From positions 1 through 64,000 of the forward strand of contig LVBG01000020.1 of the NCBI GenBank assembly GCA_001603115.1: a DNA stretch of 64,000 nt, written 5' to 3'. Below the pieces are notes generated by a model. That model saw only the letters and a program-made list of their open reading frames with translations. It was not told where the DNA came from and made no database searches. The translations under genes and the position numbers were made by a program. Positions within the stretch are counted from its first letter, which is position 1. Every line of letters begins with the position of its first letter. Source of the stretch: Spirochaetales bacterium Spiro_05 (lineage in GTDB: Bacteria > Spirochaetota > Spirochaetia > Sphaerochaetales > Sphaerochaetaceae). Shown here piece after piece: positions 8,458-17,457 of the stretch.

Positions 8458-10179
8458 GTGGATACGTTGTCAAACATCCTGTTCGCACCAGTCTACCTTC
8501 CCCTGCTCGGTGCCGCTCTGATCTTGGTGTGCAAGAGCTTTTTCAAGACAACAATTCGGCGGCTCGCAGAGTATGTGGGCATGCTCATCGGCCTGATTGT
8601 GCCCGTTATCCTTACGCTCAGTCTGAGAAGTGAACTGGGGGCGGGAAGAGCTTTGGAAGCCGTTGCCGGTTCATGGGCCCAGGAGATCGGCATCATCTAT
8701 CGCTTCGATGGCCTCTCCCTCTTGATGATTCTCCTCACCGCTGCGGTTACCATTCCCGCCTGGATCTATTCGCGCAAAGTGGGGCCTGCTCACTCCTCCT
8801 TCACGGCCTTGTTGCTTGTGCAGAATGCTGCGATTGCTGCAATCAGCATGACAGCCGATCTCTTCAATCTGTTCGTGTGTCTGGAAGTGATGGGTGTGGT
8901 AGCGTATGTCCTCATTGCTGGAAGCCAAAAAGGGAGTGCAGTCTATGCATCCTTCTCCTACCTCATGCTCTCCTCGACTGCAATGGTCTTCTTCCTGCTT
9001 GGGACCTTCGGCTTGTACCGTTTGACCGGATCGCTCTCCTACGAAGCGATTGCCCAGAGCTTGGCTGCTGGAGAGAACCAACAGTTCGCCCTCATCTGCC
9101 TCATTCTGCTTGTGGTTCCTATTTTGCTTCGGGTGGCTGTATTGCCCCTTTCCCTGTGGCTGGTGGATGCGCACTCCAAAGCCCCTCATGCCGTATCGGC
9201 CCTGCTTTCGGGAGTCCTGCTCAAGATTCCCCTCTTTGCCTTGGTCAGGGTCTTTTCCTTGGTTCCCGATTCTGCACTCTTTGCGCTTCCGATCAGTTAT
9301 GCAGGAGCTATCACAGCCTTGGTAGGAGTTCTCATGGCTTTAGCACAGTCGGATGCAAAAAAGCTGCTGGCCTACCACTCAATCAGCCAGATCGGCTATG
9401 TGGTGACCGCCTGGGGCCTAGCACTGCAGGCGGGAGTACATACCCAAGCAGGAGCTCTGCTGCTCTCGGTCTCTTTCTTTCATGCCTTCAGCCACGCCCT
9501 TTTCAAGGCACTGCTCTTTCTTGCTGTCGGCACCGCCACCGATGCAGGGGCAAACCGAAACGTCTATACGCTCAGAGGGGCCTCTCGTTCGCTGAAGCGA
9601 GAAGGAGAGCGACTGCCCATCACCCTCCTATGCTATCTGGTGGGAGCTCTCTCCATCATGGCCATCCCCCCGTTCAACGGCTACTTCAGCAAAAATCTGC
9701 TCACCTACGCCATCAAAGGAGGAGTACACTACCCGATGCTCACCATGGCAGGGGTGGGAACGGTTGCTTCGTTTCTCAAGCTCTCAAGAATATTTCTCCC
9801 GGCCAAAGAAAAGGAAGAAACCCTTGCCGCACGACTTCGTCCACGGTTTCCCCTTACCTTGCATGCAGGCTTGCTCATCTTGGCGCTGCTATGCATTCTG
9901 ACCGGGCTCTTCGCCCCCGAAACCTATGCTTTCATCGCCGGCCTGCTCTCAGCACAGCCAGTACAAAGCTATGATGCGCACTTCTTCTTCACATCCGACA
10001 CCCTTGCCAAGACACTCTCCACCGCCCTCGCCGGCATTGCGCTCTTTCTCTTCATCCTTACCAAGCCAGGTGCTTGGATTTTCCACCAGCTTGGCCGATA
10101 CAAAGCTCGTTTCTCCGACCTGTTTTTCGGTTTCGCCCTCGCCCTCGCCCTGCTCCTGCTAGTGGCAAGAGTGCTCTAG
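8458..10179 (+). CDS. MrpD-like antiporter subunit, second copy
   Basis: 573 residues, many membrane helices, paralogue of the preceding gene with the same motifs (TADLFNLFVCLEVMG and DAHSKAPHAVSALLSG). In Mbh-like complexes a second antiporter-like subunit or a long MrpA takes this place. No full-length MrpA is present, so this copy may fill that role. GTG start at 8458 follows TAGGAG. It is the last gene of the operon and is followed by a hairpin terminator. Confidence 0.87.
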   Translation: MDTLSNILFAPVYLPLLGAALILVCKSFFKTTIRRLAEYVGMLIGLIVPVILTLSLRSELGAGRALEAVAGSWAQEIGIIYRFDGLSLLMILLTAAVTIPAWIYSRKVGPAHSSFTALLLVQNAAIAAISMTADLFNLFVCLEVMGVVAYVLIAGSQKGSAVYASFSYLMLSSTAMVFFLLGTFGLYRLTGSLSYEAIAQSLAAGENQQFALICLILLVVPILLRVAVLPLSLWLVDAHSKAPHAVSALLSGVLLKIPLFALVRVFSLVPDSALFALPISYAGAITALVGVLMALAQSDAKKLLAYHSISQIGYVVTAWGLALQAGVHTQAGALLLSVSFFHAFSHALFKALLFLAVGTATDAGANRNVYTLRGASRSLKREGERLPITLLCYLVGALSIMAIPPFNGYFSKNLLTYAIKGGVHYPMLTMAGVGTVASFLKLSRIFLPAKEKEETLAARLRPRFPLTLHAGLLILALLCILTGLFAPETYAFIAGLLSAQPVQSYDAHFFFTSDTLAKTLSTALAGIALFLFILTKPGAWIFHQLGRYKARFSDLFFGFALALALLLLVARVL

Positions 10180-10187
10180 GAAAGAGA

Positions 10188-10222
10188 AAACGCAGCCCGG
10201 TTGGTTCCAGACTGCGTTTTTT
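10188..10222. terminator. Bidirectional terminator between the mrp operon and pheT
   Basis: Stem 10188-10195 pairs with 10212-10219 (AAACGCAG with CTGCGTTT). A T run follows on the plus strand and an A run precedes it, so it can serve both converging transcripts. Confidence 0.8.
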
Positions 10223-10242
10223 GGTACATATGATATGGATTG

Positions 10243-11940
10243 TCAGTTCGCCATCACCAGATCCAGATCGATCTCACAGGCAATGGTAGGCATCGTGCTG
10301 CCCCAATTGGCCAGCACCTGGGGATGGATCTCTCCAAAAATACCCACTTCACACTCACCGAGCATCACCTTTGCACAACGCCCTTCGATGAAACGACCAT
10401 CCCCTTCAAGGGCGGAGAGCGTATACTCCTTGCCCAGGAAGTAGAAAAGGGTGTTCACCAAAGAAGAGACATCGTTGAAGCCCATGATACTGTCGCTTGC
10501 CAAGAAGCCGACATTGTTGCGCGTGGTGGTGCCACTGTTGTCAGAGCTATCCAGAAAAGCAACCTTGCCCACCTCAAAAATCTTGTGGGGGAAGGGAGCG
10601 TGTGCACTTACACTCTCACTCTCCAACAGAGAGGGAATGATGGAGGGGCGTACCACCTCGTAGTTCTCACTCATCGGATTGGAGATGAAGATGCACTTCT
10701 CTTGGGGGAAGTTCATGTTGTCAACATACTCACGCTTCGAACCGAGATAGTTGTACATCATCTCCTGGAAGCCCAGGCCGACCATCAGGTCCTTCACCTT
10801 GCGTCCCAGCTCTTCGGCAGGGCTGAGTCGTCCTACCGTGAAGTCCTGGGGCATCTCAGGCTCGAAGTTGCCCAAGCCGTACCCGATCATGACATCCTCA
10901 ACCAGATCAACGGGGTGCAAGAAGTCATTGCGGTACTCGGGAACCGTTGCAAAGAGGGAACCATCGCTGTAGATGGCGTACATGCCCATCCGCTTCAACG
11001 AAGCGACAGCTTCCTCGCCGCTCATCTTCTGGCCCAGCGTCTTGTGAACCTGCTCAAGGGTGCAGGAAACCGGCTCCTGATAGTAGTAGGGAACGGTGAT
11101 TTCCGTACCGAACTCAGTCTCCTCGGGGAATCGGACCTTCACAGGAAGTATCTCAAAGCCCATGTCAGACATATCGCAGGCCATGATGGAGGCGGCAAGC
11201 AGCAGATCCCGGAGGTCCATGCCACTCAGCTCAAGAAAGAGATTCTCATCACCCACCTCGACAGCACCAATGCGATCACTGTTGATGACCGGCGGGAAGG
11301 AGAGGGTATCCCCATTGTCGTCATGCAGGTAGGGGAATACACGGCAGTCGCTTACGATCGGGCCGTACTCCCTCCCCTTCGGATGTTCGGTACAGATCTC
11401 ACGCAGGGTGAGCTTTCTGTCCATCCCGAGGGGAACAAAGGAGGTTGCATCGGGATCGGCACCTCGGTAGTGCACCGGGTACTTGATGAGGTCGGAGCGG
11501 TAGATGCCCATGGCAATTGTCTTGCGCTTGCGCCCGAAGTTAGAGCACAGCTTCTCTTGGCTCTGGATCAGGGCTTCCAAGTCGTCCTCATCAACCACAT
11601 GACCACGAGCAGCAAACCCGATCGAATAGGGGCGGACTTCCTTGGCCGATGCATCTACGATGAGCTCCCTGCCCTCACTGTCAAAGCACTCCTCGCTGGT
11701 GGAGAAGAAGTCATACAGCGGAGCCTCAACACCCCAATAGGCCTTGAGCAAGCGGGCGATGCCGGCTGCAGACCAAAGGTCGGGGCGGTTGGTATCGTTG
11801 AGCTCAATCTTGAGCAGGTCACCTTCGTGACCATCCAGCTCAGCCTTGGCGACCGGGAAGATCTCCTCAAGCTCACTATCTTGCAATGTTCTTCCCAACA
11901 AGCTGTAGAACAACTTGCCGGTGGTTTCAATCTTTGGCAT
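10243..11940 (-). CDS. pheT: Phenylalanyl-tRNA synthetase beta chain, archaeal type
   Basis: 565 residues, much shorter than the usual bacterial PheT (about 800) because the N-terminal tRNA-binding and C-terminal anticodon domains are absent. That is the archaeal/eukaryotic layout known in spirochaetes. It contains LNDTNRPDLWSAAGIARLL (B5-like region) and ends in a synthetase-like core with LPSLLE-type and GEIHPQV segments. It pairs with PheS to charge tRNA-Phe. ATG at 11940 overlaps the pheS stop by one base. Confidence 0.92.
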   Translation of the reverse strand: MPKIETTGKLFYSLLGRTLQDSELEEIFPVAKAELDGHEGDLLKIELNDTNRPDLWSAAGIARLLKAYWGVEAPLYDFFSTSEECFDSEGRELIVDASAKEVRPYSIGFAARGHVVDEDDLEALIQSQEKLCSNFGRKRKTIAMGIYRSDLIKYPVHYRGADPDATSFVPLGMDRKLTLREICTEHPKGREYGPIVSDCRVFPYLHDDNGDTLSFPPVINSDRIGAVEVGDENLFLELSGMDLRDLLLAASIMACDMSDMGFEILPVKVRFPEETEFGTEITVPYYYQEPVSCTLEQVHKTLGQKMSGEEAVASLKRMGMYAIYSDGSLFATVPEYRNDFLHPVDLVEDVMIGYGLGNFEPEMPQDFTVGRLSPAEELGRKVKDLMVGLGFQEMMYNYLGSKREYVDNMNFPQEKCIFISNPMSENYEVVRPSIIPSLLESESVSAHAPFPHKIFEVGKVAFLDSSDNSGTTTRNNVGFLASDSIMGFNDVSSLVNTLFYFLGKEYTLSALEGDGRFIEGRCAKVMLGECEVGIFGEIHPQVLANWGSTMPTIACEIDLDLVMAN

Positions 11941-13478
11941 CAGTTCCCCCTTCTCGTGCGTACCGACTCAATGTTCGGGGTGAAGAGCTCACGCAGGTCA
12001 TTCAGGCCCAGGTGCATCAGAGCCATGCGGTCGATACCCAGTCCCCATGCGAGCACCGGCACATCGATTCCCAAGGCCTTGGTGACCTCGGGTCGGAAGA
12101 TTCCGCTTCCCCCAAGCTCGAACCATCCCAACACAGGGTGCTTGATGTGCACCTCGATCGATGGTTCGGTGAACGGGAAGTATCCGGGCACATACTTCAC
12201 TTCCTCAGCTCCTGCAATCTCCTCGGCGAACATCTTCAACAGCCCAAGCAGGGTCTTCAGGTTGACATCATCGCCAAGTACGATCCCTTCGGTCTGGTAG
12301 AAGTCAGCACCATGGGTTGCATCGACCTGGTCATAGCGGAAACAGCGGGCAACACCGAAGTACTTGCCGGGAACCTTTGCCTTAGGAAGCTGGCGTGCAG
12401 AAAGCACCGTTCCTTGGCTGCGAAGTACCTGGCGACGGGTGAACTCATGGTCGAAGCTGTAACGCCAGCCACGGCTTCCGGTTTTCCACCCATTCTCATG
12501 GGTTGCAGCAACCTGGCTCAGCCAAGGCTCTTCGATGGCCTTGGCGTGCACCGGATCCTTCACGTAGTAGACGTCGTGGATGTCGCGGGCACTGTGGAAC
12601 TGCGGCATGAAAAGAGCATCTCCGTTCCAGAACTCGTTCTCCACAAGAGAGCCGTCGAACTCCTCAAAACCGAGACTGCACAGCTTGTCCTTGACCCACT
12701 GCAGGTAGTTGCCGTAGGGGTTGTGGCGACCTGGGATGAGGCGGCTGGTCGGGGCGTTGAGCCCATAGGGGCGGAACGAACCGGTCTTCCAGCTTCCGGT
12801 GGAGAGCATCTCACTGGTAACCAGACCCAGCTCCTCACCGGTGATGTTGGCAGCAAGCACAGCCTGCTTGGCAGAGAAGCCCTCATCAGTCAGGTTGAAG
12901 ACGATTTCTTCACGCTCGATTACCTTGAACGGGGAGTTGCTTGCACCCCGCTTCTTGGCCATCTTTGCCATCGCCTGTTTCTCAGGCTCAGAAAGCATGG
13001 CTTCCTCAAGCTCACCGCCCAAGCCCTTGTCCAGCAAGTTCTTGGTAACCAAAAACTCGCCTTCGAGCTCGTCGGCAACGGCTTCGGCCTTGTTCTCTGT
13101 ATTCATCTTGGCAAGACCTGCTTTGGAAAGCTGACCAAAAGCTGAACCCACCTCACTCTTTTCAAGACCCAAGGCTGAAGCGAGCTCAGGCAGCGCCTGT
13201 GCACCCTCAGCCTTGATAAACGTAAAGATGCGCTGGGCGGGGGTTCCCTTCTCCTGCTGTTCTCTTCCGAGATCGGTCAGCTCGTAGAAAATCCGGCTCA
13301 TGCGGCTCTTCTCGACCAGATAGCCCTTTGCGCTCAACCAGCTGAACGCCTGGTTGCACTGCCCCACTTTGTACTCCAACTCCTGTACGATTCGCTCAGC
13401 TGTTATGTCCTGTTGCAGGTCAACATGTCTGAGCAGGCGTACTTCCAGTGGATGCAGGTTCTTTACGTCGATATCCAT
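11940..13478 (-). CDS. pheS: Phenylalanyl-tRNA synthetase alpha chain, archaeal type
   Basis: 512 residues, the long archaeal-type alpha chain with winged-helix domains in the first 200 residues (HPLEVRLLRHVD..., AFSWLSAKGYLVE...) and a class II catalytic core. Core motifs visible are ARDIHDVYYV, FYQTEGIVLGDDV and GWFELGGSGIFRPE, plus GLGIDRMALMHLG as motif 3. ATG at 13478 is chosen because the homologous N terminus begins MDIDVKNLHPLEV. A GGAG ribosome site is 10 nt upstream and can be masked by an alternative hairpin. An in-frame ATG at 13499 is less likely. Confidence 0.92.
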   Translation of the reverse strand: MDIDVKNLHPLEVRLLRHVDLQQDITAERIVQELEYKVGQCNQAFSWLSAKGYLVEKSRMSRIFYELTDLGREQQEKGTPAQRIFTFIKAEGAQALPELASALGLEKSEVGSAFGQLSKAGLAKMNTENKAEAVADELEGEFLVTKNLLDKGLGGELEEAMLSEPEKQAMAKMAKKRGASNSPFKVIEREEIVFNLTDEGFSAKQAVLAANITGEELGLVTSEMLSTGSWKTGSFRPYGLNAPTSRLIPGRHNPYGNYLQWVKDKLCSLGFEEFDGSLVENEFWNGDALFMPQFHSARDIHDVYYVKDPVHAKAIEEPWLSQVAATHENGWKTGSRGWRYSFDHEFTRRQVLRSQGTVLSARQLPKAKVPGKYFGVARCFRYDQVDATHGADFYQTEGIVLGDDVNLKTLLGLLKMFAEEIAGAEEVKYVPGYFPFTEPSIEVHIKHPVLGWFELGGSGIFRPEVTKALGIDVPVLAWGLGIDRMALMHLGLNDLRELFTPNIESVRTRRGN

Positions 13479-13486
13479 GCTCTTCT

Positions 13487-13524
13487 CACTCCTGTACATG
13501 AGCGCCGCAGGAGTGCTGCGGCGC
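13487..13524 (-). promoter_or_regulatory. Two competing hairpins over the pheS ribosome site
   Basis: In the pheS mRNA a perfect 9-bp hairpin (13516-13524 with 13502-13510, 5-nt loop) ends 7 nt before the ribosome-binding region. Its loop and 3' arm contain CACTCCTG, the exact complement of the downstream CAGGAGTG (13487-13494) that includes the GGAG ribosome site. Pairing of these two would form a different 8-bp hairpin that hides GGAG. The two structures share the CTG and cannot coexist. Complementarity is seen directly; regulation is inference. Confidence 0.5.
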
Positions 13525-13566
13525 AAGTGCTTTGTATTCTAGCGTCTACAGGAAAAAAAGGAAAGG

Positions 13567-15552
13567 CTATGCAGGGGAGAAAAGCGAACGAACCGCCTCC
13601 ACCACCTCTTCCTTGGATGGAATGACGGCAAGCTCCAATTCCGGGGCAAACGGGATGGGACTCTCTTTTCCGCATAGACGGCGGGGATTGGCAGCCAATG
13701 AGGCAAAGCAATCGCTGTCACCGGTCACCACGGAAACCACTTCCGCCCCATACCCTCCAAACTGTGGACTGTCATGAACCACCAAGAGCCTTCCGGTCTT
13801 CTTGACCGACCTGAGGATGGCATCCTTGTCCATGGGCTTGAGGGTGGCGAGATCGATGACCTCGACCTCAATCTCATCCTGCAGGCTGAGCACGGCTGCT
13901 GCCTCAAGGCAGGTGGTAACCGCATGGCTGTAGGAGACGATGGTCACATCCTTGCCCCGCTTTTTTGTGATCGCCTTGCTGATGGGCAGAATGTATTGTT
14001 CATCGCCTACCGGACCAAGGGTGTTGTACAGACTCTTGTGTTCAAAGTAGAGAACCGGATTATTGCTGCGGATTGCACTCTTGAGCAGGGCTTTTGCATC
14101 GCCAGGGCAGGAGGGTGCGACTATGATGAGTCCGGGGATGTTTGCAAACATCGCCTCCAGGCACTGGGTGTGCTGGGCTCCATGGCCGGTCCCGCTTCCG
14201 ATCGGTGCCCTGAGGACCATCGGGCAGGAGAGCTGGCCTGCACTCATGAAGCGGGTCTTTGCAGCATGGTTGATGATGGGATCGCTGGCAAGGGTGGCAA
14301 AGTCGCCATACATGATTTCCACCACAGGCCTGAGTCCGAGCATGGCAGCCCCAACGGCAAGGCCGGTGATGGCTTCCTCGCTGACTGGAGTCTCATGCAA
14401 CTGCGTGGGATGCTTCTTGTAGAGATCTCCGGTGACACGGAAACAGCCACCATAGAGGCCGATGTCCTCCCCTATGAGATGTACGGCACGGTCGCGGGAC
14501 ATCTCCTCATCAAGCGCTTCACGAATGGCATCGCGATAGCTGATCCTGGTCGTGCTCTTGCAGACCTTGTAGGTTTCTTCATCCTCGGGGGCATGGAGGT
14601 ACTCCATTGCCTGCTCAAGATTGATGTGAATATCACGGACTGCAGTCGCATCAGCGGCTGCATCATCCACCCGCTTTCTTCCTTCAAGGATGAGGTGGGC
14701 AACTTCTTCTTCGGTGAAGTATCCGCTTTCCACCAGAGCTCGGGTGAACAGGAAGATGGGGTCGCGGCTCTCCCACTCCTGCTCCTCTTCCCGGCTTCGG
14801 TAGAGGCAGGCATCACTCTTGGAGTGGCCGCAGCAACGATAGGTCTTCACTTCCAAAAAGAAGGGGCGGCTGGTGGAGCGGATATACTCGATGGCCTCTT
14901 TGCAAGCATCGTACACCGCTTCCACATCATTGCCGTCAACCGTTGCATGCTTGATGCGATATCCATCAGCACGACTGGCAATGGAGGAGGTGGAGATCAT
15001 TTTGCTTGCAGCTGCACTCATCCCATAGTTGTTGTTTTCACAAAACAAAAGAAGGGGAAGCTCCCATACGGAAGCAAGGTTCATACTCTCATGCACCGAA
15101 CCACGGCTGGTTGCCCCATCGCCGAAGATCGCCACGCTGATAGCCTGGCTCTTCTGCATCTTCAAGGCAAACGCAAGGCCCAAGGCAAGGTTCACCCCGC
15201 TGCCCACTACCGCAGAAGAGCCTGCATTCCAGGTCTCCACATCGGTCATGTGCATGCTGCCGCCCAAACCTTTGCAGATTCCGTCGGCCGAACCAAACAT
15301 TTCACTGAACATTTTTCGCTCGTTGGTACCCCGAGCGAGGGTGTGGCCATGACAGCGATGGGTGGGGACTATCCAGTCACCCTCCTTAAGGGCAAGCGCC
15401 AGACCCGACTGCGTTGCCTCCTGTCCAATGGAGAGATGGGTGGTCCCATGCATCTCTTTCCGTTTGAAGAAGGCATCGATGTGCTCTTCGAAATGACGCG
15501 AACGCACCATGATCGAGAGCGCAGACTGCGCCTGTTCCTTGGTTAAAATCAT
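13567..15552 (-). CDS. Fused E1 alpha-beta subunit of a 2-oxoacid (acetoin/pyruvate-type) dehydrogenase
   Basis: 661 residues joining two chains that are normally separate. Residues 1 to about 320 are the thiamine-diphosphate-binding alpha chain, with GDGATSRGSVHESMN and FCENNNYGMSAA forming the TPP motif. From about 335 it is the beta chain, with HLIGEDIGLYGG and HGAQHTQCLEAMFANIPGL. It would decarboxylate a 2-oxo acid or cleave acetoin and pass the acyl group to an E2 lipoyl protein, but no E2 or E3 gene is nearby. ATG at 15552 has a GGGGAG site. pheS follows after 88 nt. Confidence 0.88.
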   Translation of the reverse strand: MILTKEQAQSALSIMVRSRHFEEHIDAFFKRKEMHGTTHLSIGQEATQSGLALALKEGDWIVPTHRCHGHTLARGTNERKMFSEMFGSADGICKGLGGSMHMTDVETWNAGSSAVVGSGVNLALGLAFALKMQKSQAISVAIFGDGATSRGSVHESMNLASVWELPLLLFCENNNYGMSAAASKMISTSSIASRADGYRIKHATVDGNDVEAVYDACKEAIEYIRSTSRPFFLEVKTYRCCGHSKSDACLYRSREEEQEWESRDPIFLFTRALVESGYFTEEEVAHLILEGRKRVDDAAADATAVRDIHINLEQAMEYLHAPEDEETYKVCKSTTRISYRDAIREALDEEMSRDRAVHLIGEDIGLYGGCFRVTGDLYKKHPTQLHETPVSEEAITGLAVGAAMLGLRPVVEIMYGDFATLASDPIINHAAKTRFMSAGQLSCPMVLRAPIGSGTGHGAQHTQCLEAMFANIPGLIIVAPSCPGDAKALLKSAIRSNNPVLYFEHKSLYNTLGPVGDEQYILPISKAITKKRGKDVTIVSYSHAVTTCLEAAAVLSLQDEIEVEVIDLATLKPMDKDAILRSVKKTGRLLVVHDSPQFGGYGAEVVSVVTGDSDCFASLAANPRRLCGKESPIPFAPELELAVIPSKEEVVEAVRSLFSPA

Positions 15553-15624
15553 CTTTGCTCCCCGGCAGGATATCCAGTCCTGCCTTTCCAAGCTGGCCAT
15601 AGGCCCTATATAGTGTTTTCCATC

Positions 15625-16140
15625 CTATTGGTTGGAAAGGATACTGTCAATGAAACCTATATAGACGGTATGAAGATCCCCGTCATGATAGAACTCCTTG
15701 ACCTCGCTTCTCTGAAACGAGGAAGGATCCAAGTCGAACGATGCTGCCTTCGTACAAGAGAAAACCAACGAAGCCTGCTTGAAGGTTACACGTTCGCCTC
15801 CATGTGGTGAAGGAATAAAGGTGGTGGTCAAACCAGTCTTCGCAATCTTGTCATACTCCCTGCCACTGTGCTGACCGCACCAAAGGAGACGATCCTTCAT
15901 CTCCTGAGGAAAGAAGGAGACGGTAAAACCGTCCTGCTCCTCCAAAAACTGATGGGTGTACCGACTCTTGCGAACGTAGAGGGTCATGATGTTTCTCCCC
16001 CACAGCACCCCCATGGACCCCCAGGAGGCTGTCATGGTATTGAACTTCTCCGCATTCCCGGCAGTGACGAGAAAACCATCATTACCAATTGCACTGAACG
16101 GATTCATCTGCAATACATCAAAGGGAACTTCAACATACAT
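15625..16140 (-). CDS. Flavin reductase-like, FMN-binding protein
   Basis: 171 residues of the flavin reductase-like split-barrel family. The N-terminal part has DGFLVTAGNAEKFNTMTASWG, with the TASWG flavin-binding turn, and GRNIMTLYVRKSRYT. Such proteins bind FMN and act as flavin reductases or related oxidoreductases; the substrate cannot be read from the sequence. AAGGAGG precedes the ATG. It lies divergent from hpt with about 190 bp between them. Confidence 0.85.
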   Translation of the reverse strand: MYVEVPFDVLQMNPFSAIGNDGFLVTAGNAEKFNTMTASWGSMGVLWGRNIMTLYVRKSRYTHQFLEEQDGFTVSFFPQEMKDRLLWCGQHSGREYDKIAKTGLTTTFIPSPHGGERVTFKQASLVFSCTKAASFDLDPSSFQRSEVKEFYHDGDLHTVYIGFIDSILSNQ

Positions 16141-16245
16141 GATGGGCCTCCTTTTCTCTGCTTTCAGTGTAGCTTCTGCACAAGAGCGTGGTCAAGAGGC
16201 AAAAAGTATTGCTCTCCTGCCCTCCGCTTGGCTGACCGCCCAACG

Positions 16246-16274
16246 TTGACACTCCCCCTCTTTTCGTATATTCC
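16246..16274 (+). promoter_or_regulatory. Probable promoter of the purine salvage operon
   Basis: TTGACA at 16246-16251 with a TATATT/TATTCC -10 region at 16267-16274 (spacing 15-17 bp), about 55 nt before the first start codon. Confidence 0.5.
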
Positions 16275-16328
16275 TACAAGCATACAGAACATGTTCCAAC
16301 AGTTCAGCTGTTGCGTTGAGGAGGCCCA

Positions 16329-16886
16329 ATGAATGATTCCCTCGCGATCCCTGCTTTGACAGAGGATCTCGCCCGTGTTCTCATCGATGCCGACACGATC
16401 AACCGGAGAGTTGACGCACTGGCTCGCCAGATCAGCAGTGATTATGCCCAGTCAAAGGGTGAGTTGATCCTGGTGGGGGTACTGAAGGGATCTTTCATCT
16501 TCATCGCCGACCTTGCCAGGCGCCTGAGCGTGGACCATGTCATCGACTTCATCGCCCTCTCCTCCTACCAAGGAGATCACAGCGGCAACGTTCGCCTGCT
16601 GATGGACACCCGGGAGAACATGGAAGACAAGCATGTGTTGATCGTCGAGGATATCCTTGACAGCGGCAACACCCTTGACTACCTCATCCGCAACTTCAAG
16701 ACACGCAACCCCAAGTCGGTGAAAACCGCTGTCCTGCTGGACAAGCCTGACCGCCACGTTGTGCCGGTGGACATCGACTACATCGGTTTCACCATTCCCG
16801 ATGTGTGGGTCGTCGGATACGGCCTGGACTACAACGAAAAACACAGAACCCTGCCCTACATCGCAGAGATGTATCCACAAGCCTAA
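16329..16886 (+). CDS. hpt: Hypoxanthine phosphoribosyltransferase
   Basis: 185 residues. It converts hypoxanthine (and often guanine) with PRPP to the nucleotide. The PRPP-binding motif VLIVEDILDSGNTL is at about residues 103-116, VGVLKGSFIFIADL near 50, and the C-terminal VGYGLDYNEKHRTLPYI is typical of HPRT. GAGGAGG lies a few nt upstream of the ATG. It is the first of three purine genes, with only 10 nt to the next. Confidence 0.93.
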   Translation: MNDSLAIPALTEDLARVLIDADTINRRVDALARQISSDYAQSKGELILVGVLKGSFIFIADLARRLSVDHVIDFIALSSYQGDHSGNVRLLMDTRENMEDKHVLIVEDILDSGNTLDYLIRNFKTRNPKSVKTAVLLDKPDRHVVPVDIDYIGFTIPDVWVVGYGLDYNEKHRTLPYIAEMYPQA

Positions 16887-16896
16887 GGAGCGAGAG

Positions 16897-17457
16897 ATGG
16901 ACGACAAGAAGTTCTACGTCAGTTACAATTCGGTGCACAAGCTGGTCAAAAAGCTCAGTGGTGAGCTCTTGGCCTCCGGCTATGACCCGGATGTAATCGT
17001 TGCAATCGGAAGCGGAGGCTTCATCCCTGCCAGGATCATGAAGACCTTCATCAACCGTCCGATCTACGCAGTCGGGATCTCCTACTATGGGATCGACAAG
17101 AAGCACAAGGACCACCCCACCAAGATCCAATGGATCGACGAGGTGCAGTCCCAACTGGAGGGCAAGAAGGTCTTGCTCATTGATGAAGTCGATGACACCC
17201 GTGCAACCCTCGCCTACTGTGTCGGGGAACTGCTCAAATTCAACCCCGAGGAGATTGCCGTGCTGGTTCTCCACAACAAGAACAAGGAGAAGGATGTCGA
17301 GTTCCCGGTTGAGATCAAACGCTATTTCGCCGGTATGGAACTCGCAGACCTGTGGATCAAGTATCCCTGGGACGCTGATGATATCGAGGTGCACACCGAG
17401 AACGAGAAACAGATGCTGGATGCACTCGCAAAAGAAGGCAAGGAGCTGTACACATGA
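16897..17457 (+). CDS. Second purine-type phosphoribosyltransferase
   Basis: 186 residues of the type I PRTase fold in the Xpt/yeast Hpt1-like group (COG2236-like). The PRPP loop reads VLLIDEVDDTRATL at about 92-105, and IVAIGSGGFIPARIM at 34-48 is the dinucleotide-like N-terminal turn. It may use xanthine or guanine; the sequence does not decide. AAGGAG precedes the ATG. The 3' end overlaps purA as ATGA, which ties it to IMP/AMP metabolism. Confidence 0.82.
   Translation: MDDKKFYVSYNSVHKLVKKLSGELLASGYDPDVIVAIGSGGFIPARIMKTFINRPIYAVGISYYGIDKKHKDHPTKIQWIDEVQSQLEGKKVLLIDEVDDTRATLAYCVGELLKFNPEEIAVLVLHNKNKEKDVEFPVEIKRYFAGMELADLWIKYPWDADDIEVHTENEKQMLDALAKEGKELYT

Noticed and set aside
10240..12300. 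A 686-codon open frame antisense to pheT and pheS
   Set aside because: Pure shadow of two certain genes; its product has no family features.
13774..15546. A 590-codon open frame on the plus strand opposite the fused E1 gene
   Set aside because: It mirrors the E1 coding frame, has no recognisable domain and arises from the codon bias of the real gene.
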